Assembly (NCBI GenBank): GCA_029203125.1 | Contig: CP119317.1 | Location: 1,364,001-1,428,000, forward strand | Source: Candidatus Cohnella colombiensis | Lineage (GTDB): Bacteria; Bacillota; Bacilli; Paenibacillales; Paenibacillaceae | Length of the DNA: 64,000 nt | Reading direction: 5' to 3' | Shown here: piece by piece, positions 52,119 through 61,876 of the stretch | Position numbering within the stretch: position 1 is the stretch's first letter | Layout: the number at the start of each line of letters is the position of its first letter | Position numbers and translations under genes: made by a program | The notes under the pieces: generated by a model | Told to the model about the DNA's origin: nothing | Seen by the model: only the letters and a program-made list of their open reading frames with translations | Databases searched by the model: none

Positions 52119-53231
52119 TTGGAAATTGTTAATGATGAGTACTACATGCAGCTTGCATTGAATTTAGCAGGTGCAGCGTCAGGTCAGACGGGCGTCAATC
52201 CAGTTGTTGGCTGTGTCGTCGTCCGTGAGGGTCGGATCGTTGGTGTTGGTGCACACCTGAAGCGTGGCGAGGGGCATGCAGAGGTTCATGCGCTCAATAT
52301 GGCGGGTGAACAGGCAAAGGGTGCTACTGTGTACGTAACTTTAGAGCCATGCAGTCACCACGGTTCAACACCGCCTTGCTGCGAGCGGTTGATCGCAGAG
52401 CGTGTTGCACGAGTTGTAGTTGCAACTGAAGATCCCAATCCTCAAGTTGCGGGAAAGGGAATTGCCAGACTCCGCGAAGAAGGAATCGAAGTAGAGGTTG
52501 GTTTGCTTGGTGAAAAGTCGAAAGCACTGAACGAAGTGTTTAATCACTATATGGCTACTGGTCGTCCTTTCGTTACACTAAAGACTGCGATGAGTTTGGA
52601 TGGACGAATTGCTACGCGAACAGGTCACAGCCGATGGATTACAGGAGCTGCAGCTAGAGAAGCGGTTCATACGTTACGTCATCAGCATGCTGCAATTATG
52701 GTTGGATCAAAGACGATGCTTGCAGATGATCCTGAATTGACAACGAGATTGAGTGTTCCGGGAATTCATCCGACTCGAATCGTAATTGACTCGAAGCTAA
52801 TTACTCCACTCTCGGCACGCGTGTTGAATGATGCTGCACCTACGATCATTCTCACGACTGAGCAAGCGGATCAAGTTAAACTTCAGCAGTATTCTCAGTC
52901 CCACATTGAAGTGATTCGTTGTGGTACTGGTCCCCATGTTGATTTAAAGCTGGCGATGGTAGAACTAGGTAAAAGGCAAATTAATTCGGTGCTCTTAGAA
53001 GGTGGAGGAGCATTGAATGGAGCGATGATTGCTGCGGGATTAGTGGATAAGGTGATGCTGTTCTATGCACCGATTATCGTTGGGGGAGATGGCGCACCAG
53101 CCGGGTTCGCTTTTGAAGGACCGGAAAAGATGACTGATGCATTGAAATTACTTGATGTCTCGATTCAATCTTATGGTGAAGACTGGTGTGTTACGGGGTA
53201 TCCCAATTATCGCTGGAAGGGGGAGTCATAG
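52119..53231 (+). CDS. ribD: Bifunctional riboflavin deaminase/reductase RibD
   Basis: RibD deaminates and then reduces the pyrimidine intermediate of riboflavin synthesis. The 370-residue protein has the zinc deaminase site (GHAEVHAL and PCSHHGSTPPC) and a C-terminal reductase domain (TLKTAMSLDGRIA; LLEGGGALNGA). Translation starts at TTG 52119, 6 nt after GGAGGTGA. It is first in the FMN-riboswitch operon; ribE follows without a gap. Confidence 0.96.
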   Translation: MEIVNDEYYMQLALNLAGAASGQTGVNPVVGCVVVREGRIVGVGAHLKRGEGHAEVHALNMAGEQAKGATVYVTLEPCSHHGSTPPCCERLIAERVARVVVATEDPNPQVAGKGIARLREEGIEVEVGLLGEKSKALNEVFNHYMATGRPFVTLKTAMSLDGRIATRTGHSRWITGAAAREAVHTLRHQHAAIMVGSKTMLADDPELTTRLSVPGIHPTRIVIDSKLITPLSARVLNDAAPTIILTTEQADQVKLQQYSQSHIEVIRCGTGPHVDLKLAMVELGKRQINSVLLEGGGALNGAMIAAGLVDKVMLFYAPIIVGGDGAPAGFAFEGPEKMTDALKLLDVSIQSYGEDWCVTGYPNYRWKGES

Positions 53232-53897
53232 TTGTTCACTGGACTTATTGAAGAAATAGGCGTTCTTCGGTCTGTAAAAAGACAAGGAGAAGCTATGATC
53301 CTCTCGATTTCCGCGAACAAAGTGCTTGAGGAAGTTAAGCTCGGAGATAGCATTTCGATTAATGGCGTTTGTTTAACGGTTGTAACCTATGATTCGCGTT
53401 CATTTGATGTGGATGTGATGCCAGAGACATATCGACATACTACTCTTCATACGATACAACCTGGAAGCCCATTGAACCTAGAACGAGCAATGCTTGCTGG
53501 AGGACGCTATGGCGGCCATATTGTACAAGGACACGTTGATGGTACAGGTGTAATTCGTAATCGGACTGTCGAAGCGAATGCGGTTGTCTTTAAGATAGAG
53601 CCTCATCAGTCAGCTCAATTACGTTATATCATTCCAAAGGGATCGATCACGCTCGATGGCATCAGTCTAACTGTAGTTGAGGTAGACCGAGATGCGGGTA
53701 CATTTACGGTTTCGATTATTCCACATACGCTAAAAGAGACGATTCTTCAGCAAAAGTACGCGGGAGACACGTTGAATCTCGAATCCGATATTCTTGGGAA
53801 ATATGTAGATCATTTATTAAGCGAACGTGAACGGCCAACTGCTGCTAATTCGAGCAAGTTGACAGAAGCCATACTGCGTGACAATGGTTTTATGTAA
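53232..53897 (+). CDS. ribE: Riboflavin synthase alpha subunit
   Basis: RibE dismutates two lumazine molecules to riboflavin. The 221-residue protein has the expected internal duplication of lumazine-binding domains (MFTGLIEEIG start, SINGVCLTV in the first half and TLDGISLTVVEV in the second) and the GHVDGTG motif. It starts at TTG 53232, directly after the ribD stop, behind AAGGGGGAG. Confidence 0.95.
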   Translation: MFTGLIEEIGVLRSVKRQGEAMILSISANKVLEEVKLGDSISINGVCLTVVTYDSRSFDVDVMPETYRHTTLHTIQPGSPLNLERAMLAGGRYGGHIVQGHVDGTGVIRNRTVEANAVVFKIEPHQSAQLRYIIPKGSITLDGISLTVVEVDRDAGTFTVSIIPHTLKETILQQKYAGDTLNLESDILGKYVDHLLSERERPTAANSSKLTEAILRDNGFM

Positions 53898-53932
53898 ACT
53901 TCTTGGCGTCATCATAGAGAGGAGCAATCGTC

Positions 53933-55162
53933 ATGGATAAGAGTCGTTTCGAAACGATAGAACGGGCATTAGAAGACTTAAATAATGGGAAAGCAATCAT
54001 CGTCGTAGATGACGAAGATCGGGAAAATGAAGGGGATCTCATTGCGATTGCAGAGAAGGTAACCCCTGATGTGATTAATTTTATGATCACTGAAGCGCGT
54101 GGGCTCGTGTGCGTTCCAATTACGGCTGAACGTGCAGATGAGCTTGACCTCCCACCTATGGTCAGTCACAATACGGATTATCATGGTACAGCCTTCACAG
54201 TGTCAGTTGATCATAGCTCCACAACGACGGGCATATCGGCCTTTGAACGCGCGGCAACTGTCAAAGCGCTTATTGATCCTCAAGCGAAACCGGTAGATTT
54301 TCGTAGACCGGGGCATGTATTCCCTTTAATTGCTAAGGAAGGGGGCGTGCTAAGACGTGCAGGACACACAGAGGCTGCGGTTGATCTAGCGCGATTGTGT
54401 GGTTCTTTTCCAGCGGGAGTAATCTGCGAGGTCATTAAAGAAGACGGCACGATGGCGCGTTTGCCCGATTTGGAAATTTTTGCGGAGCAGCACAGCTTGA
54501 AGTTGATTACGATTAAAGACTTAATCCAATATCGCAACGAGAAGGAAAAGCTCGTTAAGCGCGAAGTAGAAGTTCGGATGCCTACCGACTTTGGAGACTT
54601 TAAAGCGATTGGCTATACGAATAAGGTTGATTCCAAGGAACATGTTGCTTTCGTCAAGGGTGACATCAATGGAGCTGAGCCTGTACTCGTTCGTGTCCAC
54701 TCGGAATGTTTGACCGGCGATGTATTTCATTCTCATCGTTGTGATTGTGGACCGCAGCTTGAAGCTGCACTACGTCAAATTGAAGAAGCAGGTAGTGGCG
54801 TACTCCTATACATGCGTCAAGAGGGCAGAGGAATTGGGCTGATCAATAAATTGCGAGCCTACGAGCTTCAGGAGCAGGGATTAGACACCGTAGACGCGAA
54901 TATCAAATTGGGGTTTGCTCCCGATTTGCGTAATTACGGAATTGGTGCTCAAATATTGAAAGATATAGGCATTCGTCAAATTCGCCTTTTAACGAACAAT
55001 CCTAGAAAAATCAAAGGGCTCGAAGGCTACGGACTCGAGGTCGTGGAACGTGTCCCGATTCAGATGTTGGAGAATGAGGACAATACGACATATTTGCATA
55101 CTAAGAAATCGAAGCTAGGTCATCTACTTAAGTTTAAGGGTGATCCGGATTATCGAAGATAA
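53933..55162 (+). CDS. ribBA: Bifunctional DHBP synthase / GTP cyclohydrolase II
   Basis: The 409-residue protein makes both riboflavin precursors. The N-terminal half is 3,4-dihydroxy-2-butanone 4-phosphate synthase (VDDEDRENEGDL; RRAGHTEAAVDLARL). The C-terminal half is GTP cyclohydrolase II with its zinc cysteines (SECLTGDVFHSHRCDCGPQ) and RQEGRGIGL. GAGAGGAGCAATC precedes the ATG. Confidence 0.97.
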   Translation: MDKSRFETIERALEDLNNGKAIIVVDDEDRENEGDLIAIAEKVTPDVINFMITEARGLVCVPITAERADELDLPPMVSHNTDYHGTAFTVSVDHSSTTTGISAFERAATVKALIDPQAKPVDFRRPGHVFPLIAKEGGVLRRAGHTEAAVDLARLCGSFPAGVICEVIKEDGTMARLPDLEIFAEQHSLKLITIKDLIQYRNEKEKLVKREVEVRMPTDFGDFKAIGYTNKVDSKEHVAFVKGDINGAEPVLVRVHSECLTGDVFHSHRCDCGPQLEAALRQIEEAGSGVLLYMRQEGRGIGLINKLRAYELQEQGLDTVDANIKLGFAPDLRNYGIGAQILKDIGIRQIRLLTNNPRKIKGLEGYGLEVVERVPIQMLENEDNTTYLHTKKSKLGHLLKFKGDPDYRR

Positions 55163-55230
55163 ACTAATCAATCAAGCAGTACAGAAAATAACAATTACAC
55201 GGTCAATGTACCGTCGAGAGGATGAAGATC

Positions 55231-55701
55231 ATGTCAGTCGTATATGAAGGTCATTTAATTTCCAAAGGTTTAAAATATGGAATCGTCGTTGGACGGTTCA
55301 ATGAGTTTATTTCAAGTAAATTGCTAGGTGGAGCGCTTGACGCATTAAAGCGCCATGGTGTAGAAGAGAACGAAATTGAGATTGCATGGGTTCCAGGAGC
55401 ATTCGAAATTCCATTAATCGCTCAGAAGTTAGCAGAGAGCGGTAAATATGATGCGGTCATTACTCTCGGAGCGGTTATCCGAGGTTCGACACCTCATTTC
55501 GACTATGTATGTAATGAAGTTACAAAGGGTGTTTCCGCAATCTCCTTGAAGACTGGTGTGCCAACGATCTTCGGTGTGCTTACGACAGACAGCATTGAAC
55601 AAGCAGTTGAACGCGCGGGTACAAAAGCAGGAAACAAAGGTTGGGATGCTGCGTCAACTGCAATTGAGATGGCGAATTTGACTCGTGCGATTCAAGGCTA
55701 A
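55231..55701 (+). CDS. ribH: 6,7-dimethyl-8-ribityllumazine synthase
   Basis: RibH condenses the DHBP and pyrimidine products to lumazine and forms an icosahedral shell. The 156-residue protein has VVGRFNEFIS, WVPGAFEIP, the loop AVIRGSTPHFDYVCNEV with the catalytic His, and VPTIFGVLTTD. ATG 55231 is chosen over 55222, which abuts the GAGAGG site. An ACGGT/ACCGT hairpin lies just before that site. Confidence 0.96.
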   Translation: MSVVYEGHLISKGLKYGIVVGRFNEFISSKLLGGALDALKRHGVEENEIEIAWVPGAFEIPLIAQKLAESGKYDAVITLGAVIRGSTPHFDYVCNEVTKGVSAISLKTGVPTIFGVLTTDSIEQAVERAGTKAGNKGWDAASTAIEMANLTRAIQG

Positions 55702-55744
55702 CTTGAGTTAGCGTTATATCGAGTAGGGAAGGGGAGCCATCAGA

Positions 55745-56536
55745 GTGTCGGTGTTATATAAGCTGGAGTCGTTTGAAGGTCCGTTGGACTTATTACTGCA
55801 TTTAATCGACAAAGCCGAAATAGATATTAACGAGATCTCAATCAATGACATAACAGATCAATATATGGACTATTTAGGTGCAATGCAGGAGCTTGAGCTT
55901 GATATTACAAGCGAATTTCTCGTGATGGCTGCAACGCTGCTCTCGATCAAGAGTCGTCAACTATTGCCAAAGCCTCCTGTCACTGATGAACCGTGGCTCA
56001 TCGCAGACGATGATGAGGGGCTCGATCCACGCGAAGAATTGATTCGAAAGCTTATTGAATACCGTCAGTTCAAGTCTGTAGCAGGGCAACTTCGGGAGAA
56101 AGAATGGGATCGCAGTCAAGTGTTTACTCGCGAACCGACTGATTTGTCGCCGTATTTGCAGCATGTTCCGACGAATCCAGTTGAAGGACTGCATGTAGAT
56201 GACTTAGTTCGGGCGTTCCAAAAGGCGCTTAGGAGGATGGCCGGTCGTCATCGAGTGTCATCCATCCGTAAGGATGAAATTTCGGTTAAAGATCGCATAC
56301 GCGATATAGTGGATACAATGAAATACCGCTCGAACGATGGAAAGCTATTATTTTCACAATTGATGACAGAAGACTGCGATCGTGATGAGATCGTAGTAAC
56401 GTTTCTTGCGATTTTAGAGCTATTGAAGAGAAGATGGCTCAGCTGTCATCAAAATGCATTATTCGATGAAATTGTGTTAACGTGGACAGGGAGTGAAGAC
56501 GAGCGTGGATTATTCGACGTTGAAATCGGTAATTGA
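55745..56536 (+). CDS. scpA: Segregation and condensation protein A
   Basis: ScpA is the kleisin of the SMC-ScpAB condensin. The 263-residue protein has the N-terminal LESFEGPLDLLLHLIDKA motif and the middle MAATLLSIKSRQLLP segment. The start is GTG 55745 behind GGAAGGGGAG. It overlaps scpB by 32 nt. Confidence 0.95.
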   Translation: MSVLYKLESFEGPLDLLLHLIDKAEIDINEISINDITDQYMDYLGAMQELELDITSEFLVMAATLLSIKSRQLLPKPPVTDEPWLIADDDEGLDPREELIRKLIEYRQFKSVAGQLREKEWDRSQVFTREPTDLSPYLQHVPTNPVEGLHVDDLVRAFQKALRRMAGRHRVSSIRKDEISVKDRIRDIVDTMKYRSNDGKLLFSQLMTEDCDRDEIVVTFLAILELLKRRWLSCHQNALFDEIVLTWTGSEDERGLFDVEIGN

Positions 56537-57122
56537 AGGCATTCTTTTCGTTTCGGGAGAAGAAGGCATCACTGTAAAGACAATTGCCGAAGTCGTAGAG
56601 ATCGATACAGAAGTTATTTCTAACGTCCTCTACGATTTACAGAAGGACTATACACGTAAAGGGAGAGGGCTACGCGTTGCGGAAGTCGCAGGTGGATTTC
56701 GCCTAACGACAGTGGCAGAACATGCCGTATATTTCGAGAAGCTAGCCTACTCTCCTTCTCGTTCCGCTCTTTCACAGGCTGCGTTAGAAACGTTGTCGAT
56801 CATCGCATATCGTCAACCGATCACACGGGTAGAAATTGAAGAGATTCGTGGAGTGAAGGCAGACCGTGCGCTACATACACTTGTTGCGAAGGACTTAATC
56901 GAGGAAAAAGGTCGTGCAGATGCAGTTGGCAGACCGATCCTATATGGGACGACGAAGGCATTTCTAGATTATTTTGGACTGCCCGGAATCAAGAGCTTAC
57001 CGGAACCTGCGATCAGTGAAAGTGATGATGAACTAGAAGAGCGCACGAAGCTACTGTTCGAAAGGATCGAAGGGCGACAGCTTTCAATGGAGGATATGGA
57101 GCGGGAGCTCGAATCCACCTAA
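56505..57122 (+). CDS. scpB: Segregation and condensation protein B
   Basis: ScpB binds ScpA as a dimer of winged-helix domains. The roughly 205-residue protein has SVIEGILFVSGEEGI, the ALETLSIIAYRQPITRVEIEEIRG core and GRPILYGTT. The start is likely GTG 56505 (GTG 56493 is too close to AGGGAG), inside the end of scpA, so the two are probably translationally coupled. Confidence 0.94.
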   Translation: MDYSTLKSVIEGILFVSGEEGITVKTIAEVVEIDTEVISNVLYDLQKDYTRKGRGLRVAEVAGGFRLTTVAEHAVYFEKLAYSPSRSALSQAALETLSIIAYRQPITRVEIEEIRGVKADRALHTLVAKDLIEEKGRADAVGRPILYGTTKAFLDYFGLPGIKSLPEPAISESDDELEERTKLLFERIEGRQLSMEDMERELEST

Positions 57123-57186
57123 AGTAGAATTTGTTGGAATGAGCTTGTCAGATCAGGTCATACTACCCCTAGGGAGGCGGGGGAGT

Positions 57187-57891
57187 ATGGCCTTTTGGTT
57201 ATGGATATGTGTTGCGATGATCGTTATCGTCGTGACTTTGGTGCTCTTGTCGCGCATTCGATTTCGAATACGTTATTCTCGTTCGGGTCAAGAGGATAAG
57301 CTGGTGCTAATCATTCAAGCACTTTACGGTCTTATCAAATATGAGCTTGTCATTCCAGCGATCATTTTACGAGGATGGAGCCTGGTCTATCGGGAAAAGA
57401 AAGCATATGGGATGGATATGGGGCTTGAGCAGAAACCAAAACAGGAGCAAAAAAACAAAAGGAAAATTTCTGTTCAAACAATACGTAGGTATCGCAAAGC
57501 TTATAAGACTGTCCGTTCGACTACGAGAAATTTACAACGTTGGGCATTACAGACGTTGAAGAAGCTTGAATGTACACGTTGGCGTTTAGATTTTCGAGTT
57601 GGAACCGGCGATGCTCAATCAACAGCAATAACCACAGGGTTGCTGTGGGCTGTTGCAGGTTGTGCAGCAGGGGCTGTTGGACAATTGCTTCGTTTAAACT
57701 GCGCTCCTGATAATCGCATTGAGCCAAATTATAGGATGCAGGAGTTCACGATGATCTGGGAGGCGGATTTTCAAATGAAGCTACTAACAGTTGTCGTCTC
57801 AGGTATTAAGCTGGTGACAAAAATTCGATTGCCTTATCGAAAGGCGATTCACACTTGGAAGGCGCTATTACGTCCACCTGGTGAGCTATAG
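57187..57891 (+). CDS. DUF2953 family membrane protein (YtfI-like)
   Basis: The 234-residue protein has one N-terminal membrane helix (about 2-24), a short beta-rich segment, a basic Lys/Gln-rich linker (about 80-105) and a conserved domain with TGDAQSTAITTGLLWA. It matches DUF2953, typified by Bacillus YtfI, encoded next to ytfJ as here. The molecular function is not known. ATG 57187 follows AGGCGGGGGAG. Confidence 0.82.
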   Translation: MAFWLWICVAMIVIVVTLVLLSRIRFRIRYSRSGQEDKLVLIIQALYGLIKYELVIPAIILRGWSLVYREKKAYGMDMGLEQKPKQEQKNKRKISVQTIRRYRKAYKTVRSTTRNLQRWALQTLKKLECTRWRLDFRVGTGDAQSTAITTGLLWAVAGCAAGAVGQLLRLNCAPDNRIEPNYRMQEFTMIWEADFQMKLLTVVVSGIKLVTKIRLPYRKAIHTWKALLRPPGEL

Positions 57892-57973
57892 CTTATCAAG
57901 GAATAACTTATGATGCACGAGGACATACTCAGAAAGACCTATCATCAGCATTTTCGCATGAGGAGGAGATCAA

Positions 57974-58453
57974 TTGTCACAACAGCATCCGATTAATGGA
58001 CTAATGCAAACCGCGATGGAAAATATTAAGGGAATGGTGGACGTTTCGACGATTGTTGGAGATCCTGTTCAGACTCCGGATGGCAGTGTGATTATGCCCA
58101 TATCGAAAGTCGGATTCGGATTTGCTGCCGGAGGAAGCGAGTTTCAAGCGATGGGCGAAGATTCCAGTAGCTCGAATGCTCAAAAAAATGGTGCAGAGGG
58201 ACATAACGCTTCTGTAGCGCTTCCGTTTGGTGGGGGGAGCGGTGGCGGTGTTTCGATTACACCAATCGCTTTTCTTGTCGTTGGAACACAAGGGGTAAAG
58301 GTTGTACCGTTAGATAATCAGACACACATTGCTGAAAAAATTATTGATGCAGCGCCACAGTGGGTCGAAAAAATGAAAAGTTTATTTATGAAAAATTCCG
58401 AGCATCAAGCGGATGACCCAGCGCTTACAAGCTCTTCAGATCCCATCATGTAA
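57974..58453 (+). CDS. ytfJ: GerW family sporulation protein YtfJ
   Basis: The 159-residue protein has the GerW/YtfJ signature (TIVGDPVQTPDGSVIMPISK; GFGFAAGGSEF) and a Gly-rich segment (FGGGSGGGVSITPIAFLVV). In Bacillus, YtfJ is made in the forespore and is needed for efficient L-alanine germination. The start is TTG 57974 behind AGGAGGAG. A hairpin terminator follows. Confidence 0.93.
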   Translation: MSQQHPINGLMQTAMENIKGMVDVSTIVGDPVQTPDGSVIMPISKVGFGFAAGGSEFQAMGEDSSSSNAQKNGAEGHNASVALPFGGGSGGGVSITPIAFLVVGTQGVKVVPLDNQTHIAEKIIDAAPQWVEKMKSLFMKNSEHQADDPALTSSSDPIM

Positions 58454-58482
58454 CAGAAGCATTATGCTCATATTGATCGTGG

Positions 58483-58517
58483 CAGGGTGTGGGCAAGCTT
58501 CCCATGCCCTGATTTTG
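58483..58517 (+). terminator. Terminator after ytfJ
   Basis: CAGGGTGTGGG (58483-58493) pairs over 11 bp, with two G-U pairs, with CCCATGCCCTG (58501-58511); ATTTTG follows. Confidence 0.7.
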
Positions 58518-58657
58518 TGCAATAACACAATTAGTGGTTCTCAATGCGCAGTGTCTCCAGAACACTACATACTTTTGGACACGCCTACATAAATTGATAA
58601 GAGAGCAGTTGATGTTGAAGTACAAGCTAAAGCAAGGCACGCTGAAGGAGGAAATTC

Positions 58658-59830
58658 ATGAGTAACACCGACTTACTGATCCGCACAGCTCGTTCGCTAT
58701 GTTTATTGGCGATTGTAGTTTGTGTTGTTTGCTTTAATTACCCGAAAAATATAGCATCCGCAAGTCACAACCTACCTACTCCACCAAGTAATCAAGCGAA
58801 GGGAGCCGCACTGATTGATGTACAGTCGGGACGACTGATCTTTAGTCAACGAGGGGATGAGAAGATGAAGATTGCTAGCTTGACGAAGATTATGACCGCA
58901 ATCGTTGCGATTGAACATAGCAGCTTGGATGATGAAGTTAAGGTGAGTGTTCGCGCTGCGGGCAAAGAAGGATCTTCGCTTTATTTAAAGGCTGGAGAGA
59001 AAATGACACTTCGTAATTTGATTTTCGGGCTGATGCTTCGCTCGGGTAATGACGCAGCTGTCGCTATCGCAGAGCATGTTGGTGGCTCAGTAGAAGGATT
59101 CGCCTTTCTGATGAATAAGAAAGCGGAAGAAATCGGACTATTAGGCAGTCATTTTATGAATCCGCATGGGCTCGATGATCCGCAACATTATTCAACTCCT
59201 AATGATATGGCAAGGCTTACTGCCTATGCATTGCATAATAAAGACTTCCGCAACATCGTAAGTACAAAGGTGAAATCGGCGCCGAATCCGAACGAGTCTT
59301 GGGACTATAAATGGGTAAACAAAAATAAAATGCTTCATCTTTACGAGGGTGCAGATGGTGTTAAGACCGGGTATACGAAACAAGCGTTACGTTGTCTTGT
59401 CAGCTCAGCGACACGTGACGGCCAACAACTCGCAGTTGTAACTCTTAATGATGGTGATGATTGGTCAGATCATCGTAAATTACTCGATTACGGTTTTAAC
59501 CATTTTCAACTCACAGAGGTGATCGGTGCTGGAGAAGTGGTACCGGGAACAGCATATCAAGCTGTGAATACTTTTCGATATCCATTCGCGTCTGGTGAGC
59601 AAGAGGAGTTGCGGTTTCGCGTCGTGCCACGTGATGTAACTTCTGCAGCCTATGCGCTAGGAGATCGTGGTCAGATTGAATTCGTATTAGATCGAAAAGT
59701 AATTGGCAGTATAGCGCTCGCACCTGCATTAGGACAAACTGAACGATCCGATACACGTGAGCATGAGACGTCTAGTTTTCGTCATTCCCTTCATGCTTCG
59801 TTCAATGCGTTAATGTTTGCGGGGGGATGA
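58658..59830 (+). CDS. dacB: D-alanyl-D-alanine carboxypeptidase DacB (spore cortex)
   Basis: An S11 penicillin-binding protein expected to reduce cortex cross-linking in the mother cell. The 390-residue protein has a signal peptide or anchor (about 10-27), SxxK with Ser74 (ASLTK), SGN, KTG (VKTGYT) and a C-terminal beta domain. The order dacB-spmA-spmB is that of Bacillus subtilis. GAAGGAGG precedes the ATG. It is a paralogue of dacF at 43253, not a recent duplicate. Confidence 0.92.
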   Translation: MSNTDLLIRTARSLCLLAIVVCVVCFNYPKNIASASHNLPTPPSNQAKGAALIDVQSGRLIFSQRGDEKMKIASLTKIMTAIVAIEHSSLDDEVKVSVRAAGKEGSSLYLKAGEKMTLRNLIFGLMLRSGNDAAVAIAEHVGGSVEGFAFLMNKKAEEIGLLGSHFMNPHGLDDPQHYSTPNDMARLTAYALHNKDFRNIVSTKVKSAPNPNESWDYKWVNKNKMLHLYEGADGVKTGYTKQALRCLVSSATRDGQQLAVVTLNDGDDWSDHRKLLDYGFNHFQLTEVIGAGEVVPGTAYQAVNTFRYPFASGEQEELRFRVVPRDVTSAAYALGDRGQIEFVLDRKVIGSIALAPALGQTERSDTREHETSSFRHSLHASFNALMFAGG

Positions 59831-59836
59831 GTTCAA

Positions 59837-60502
59837 ATGGTTAACTGGATATGGATGGGAATGATTGTAGTCAGTGTGATTGTGGGTGCGGTGAACGGTA
59901 AGCTTGAGAAAGTTGCTGAGGCCGCATTCGGAGGCGCACAGACAGGAGTGACAGTGAGTCTAGGCTTAATAAGCATACTTGTCTTTTGGATGGGTCTCAT
60001 GCGAATTGCAGAAGATGCGGGACTCATTCAGAAGCTATCTAAGCTTATGGCACCGATTGTGAGAAGGCTATTTCCCGATGTGCCACGCGATCACCCGGCA
60101 ATGGGCTATATTTTGTCCAATATGAGCGCAAATTTGCTTGGACTTGGAAATGCCGCCACACCAATGGGCATTAAGGCGATGCAAGAGCTACAAACTTTAA
60201 ATCCGAATCCGACGGTCGCCACTCCCGCGATGTGTACACTGCTCGCTTTGAATACAGCTAGTATTACAATCGTTCCAACGACGATGATTGCGATTCGAAT
60301 GAACTTTGGCTCTGTGCATCCGGCAGAAATTGTAGCGCCGACGCTATTAGCAACCATCATATCAACAGGCGCAGCGATTATCGTAGATCGATGGTATCGC
60401 CACAAAGCCGGAAAACCGCCGAAAATGCCGATGCTAGATCCATCGCTCCCTTATAGTAAGCCCGCAGCTTCTAAGCCATTGGCACCGCCGGGGGGAGGTT
60501 GA
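59837..60502 (+). CDS. spmA: Spore maturation protein A
   Basis: The 221-residue protein has about five membrane helices and a nucleoside-recognition (Gate) domain (LSNMSANLLGLGNAATPMG). SpmA and SpmB are needed for full spore core dehydration in Bacillus. It follows dacB after 6 nt and precedes spmB after 4, so the three are one operon. Confidence 0.93.
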   Translation: MVNWIWMGMIVVSVIVGAVNGKLEKVAEAAFGGAQTGVTVSLGLISILVFWMGLMRIAEDAGLIQKLSKLMAPIVRRLFPDVPRDHPAMGYILSNMSANLLGLGNAATPMGIKAMQELQTLNPNPTVATPAMCTLLALNTASITIVPTTMIAIRMNFGSVHPAEIVAPTLLATIISTGAAIIVDRWYRHKAGKPPKMPMLDPSLPYSKPAASKPLAPPGGG

Positions 60503-60506
60503 TGAA

Positions 60507-61046
60507 GTGATCGCACTCATCCAACTTGTCTCAACATGGACAATCCCTATGCTTATTGCATTCATTCCATTATACGCATCGCTTCGAAAAATACCGGTTT
60601 ACGAATCTTTTATTGATGGAGCTAAAGATGGCTTTCAAACGGCAGTCAGCATTATTCCTCATCTCGTAGGGATGATGACTGCAATTAGTATGTTCCGAGC
60701 TTCGGGAGCTATGGAAGCGATCATTAGTGTGATCCGCCCACTGCTCGAGGGCTTCGGTGTACCGAGTGAGGTGCTTCCGTTGGCGTTGCTTCGTCCAATT
60801 ACGGGTGCGGGCTCGCTAGCGTTCGTAACTGATCTGATTAAGGAGTATGGACCGGATTCCTTCGTTGCTCGGGTTGCTTCTACGATCCAAGGAAGCACGG
60901 ATACGACGTTCTATGTTCTCACTGTATATTTTGGCGCCGTAGGCATTCGAAATTCACGTTATGCACTGAAGGTTGGCCTCATCTCAGATCTTATTGGCTT
61001 CTTCGCAGCGGTTTTTGCTTGCTGGTTGCTGTTCAGCTTGGTATGA
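60507..61046 (+). CDS. spmB: Spore maturation protein B
   Basis: The 179-residue membrane protein has a Gate domain with LLRPITGAGSLAFVTDLI and IQGSTDTTFYVLTVYFG. It starts at GTG 60507 behind GGGGGAGG. It works with SpmA in spore dehydration. Confidence 0.93.
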   Translation: MIALIQLVSTWTIPMLIAFIPLYASLRKIPVYESFIDGAKDGFQTAVSIIPHLVGMMTAISMFRASGAMEAIISVIRPLLEGFGVPSEVLPLALLRPITGAGSLAFVTDLIKEYGPDSFVARVASTIQGSTDTTFYVLTVYFGAVGIRNSRYALKVGLISDLIGFFAAVFACWLLFSLV

Positions 61047-61067
61047 TGAGGGATGGGGTGAACTCAA

Positions 61068-61814
61068 TTGGAAAGATTACAAAAGATACTCGCGAATGCG
61101 GGGGTAGCTTCAAGGCGCAAATGCGAGGAACTCATCGCAGCAGGTAAAGTGACTGTTAACGGCGATGTCGTGACGGAATTAGGAAGAAAGGCTGATCCTG
61201 CAGTTGACATCATCACAGTGTCTGGAAAGCCGATTAAGCAAGAATCTAAAATGTATATTATGTTCAATAAGCCTAAAGGCGTTATTACGAGTGTATCCGA
61301 TGAAAAGGGTCGGAGCGTCGTAACAGACTACTTGAAGGATATTAAAGAACGTTTATATCCAGTAGGAAGACTTGACTACGATTCAGAAGGCTTGCTACTT
61401 CTGACCAATGATGGAGAATTAGCGAATAAGTTGATGCATCCTAGGCATCATGTCGCTAAGACGTATCACGTGACGGTGGAACGTGTTCCTCATGGTAATG
61501 ACTTAGAGAAGCTGATGCGCGGAATTAAGCTTGAGGATGGAATAACTGCCCCAGCGGAACTTGAATATCATGACATTGATCCCGATGGCAAATTTGCTAC
61601 GATCTCCATTACGATTCGCGAAGGTCGCAATCGTCAAGTTCGTCGTATGTTTGAGGCAATCCATCATCCCGTAATCAGGCTGAAACGAATATCGTTTGGC
61701 GGGATATTTCTAAACAAATTGCAGCGTGGAAAGCACCGTCGCTTAACTGCGGACGAGCTTAAGAAACTGATGCATGCGATCGATCAGCCTGATACAGGTG
61801 AAATAACAGAATAA
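61068..61814 (+). CDS. rluB: Ribosomal large subunit pseudouridine synthase B
   Basis: The 248-residue enzyme has an N-terminal S4 domain (about 1-60) and a RsuA/RluB catalytic domain with the active-site Asp in VGRLDYDSEGLLLLTNDGEL. By context and similarity it modifies 23S rRNA near position 2605. TTG 61068 is the start, behind ATGGGGTGA. Bacillus RluB (YpuL) is likewise encoded between spmB and resA. Confidence 0.92.
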   Translation: MERLQKILANAGVASRRKCEELIAAGKVTVNGDVVTELGRKADPAVDIITVSGKPIKQESKMYIMFNKPKGVITSVSDEKGRSVVTDYLKDIKERLYPVGRLDYDSEGLLLLTNDGELANKLMHPRHHVAKTYHVTVERVPHGNDLEKLMRGIKLEDGITAPAELEYHDIDPDGKFATISITIREGRNRQVRRMFEAIHHPVIRLKRISFGGIFLNKLQRGKHRRLTADELKKLMHAIDQPDTGEITE

Positions 61815-61831
61815 AAGCGATGAAGTTTTTC

Positions 61832-61876
61832 AGTCCCTGCCTTTTCGGTATTTACCGTGAGGTTAGGGACTGTTTC
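61832..61876 (+). terminator. Terminator after rluB
   Basis: CAGTCCCT, CCT and CGGTA pair with TACCG, AGG and AGGGACTG, followed by TTTC. Confidence 0.72.
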
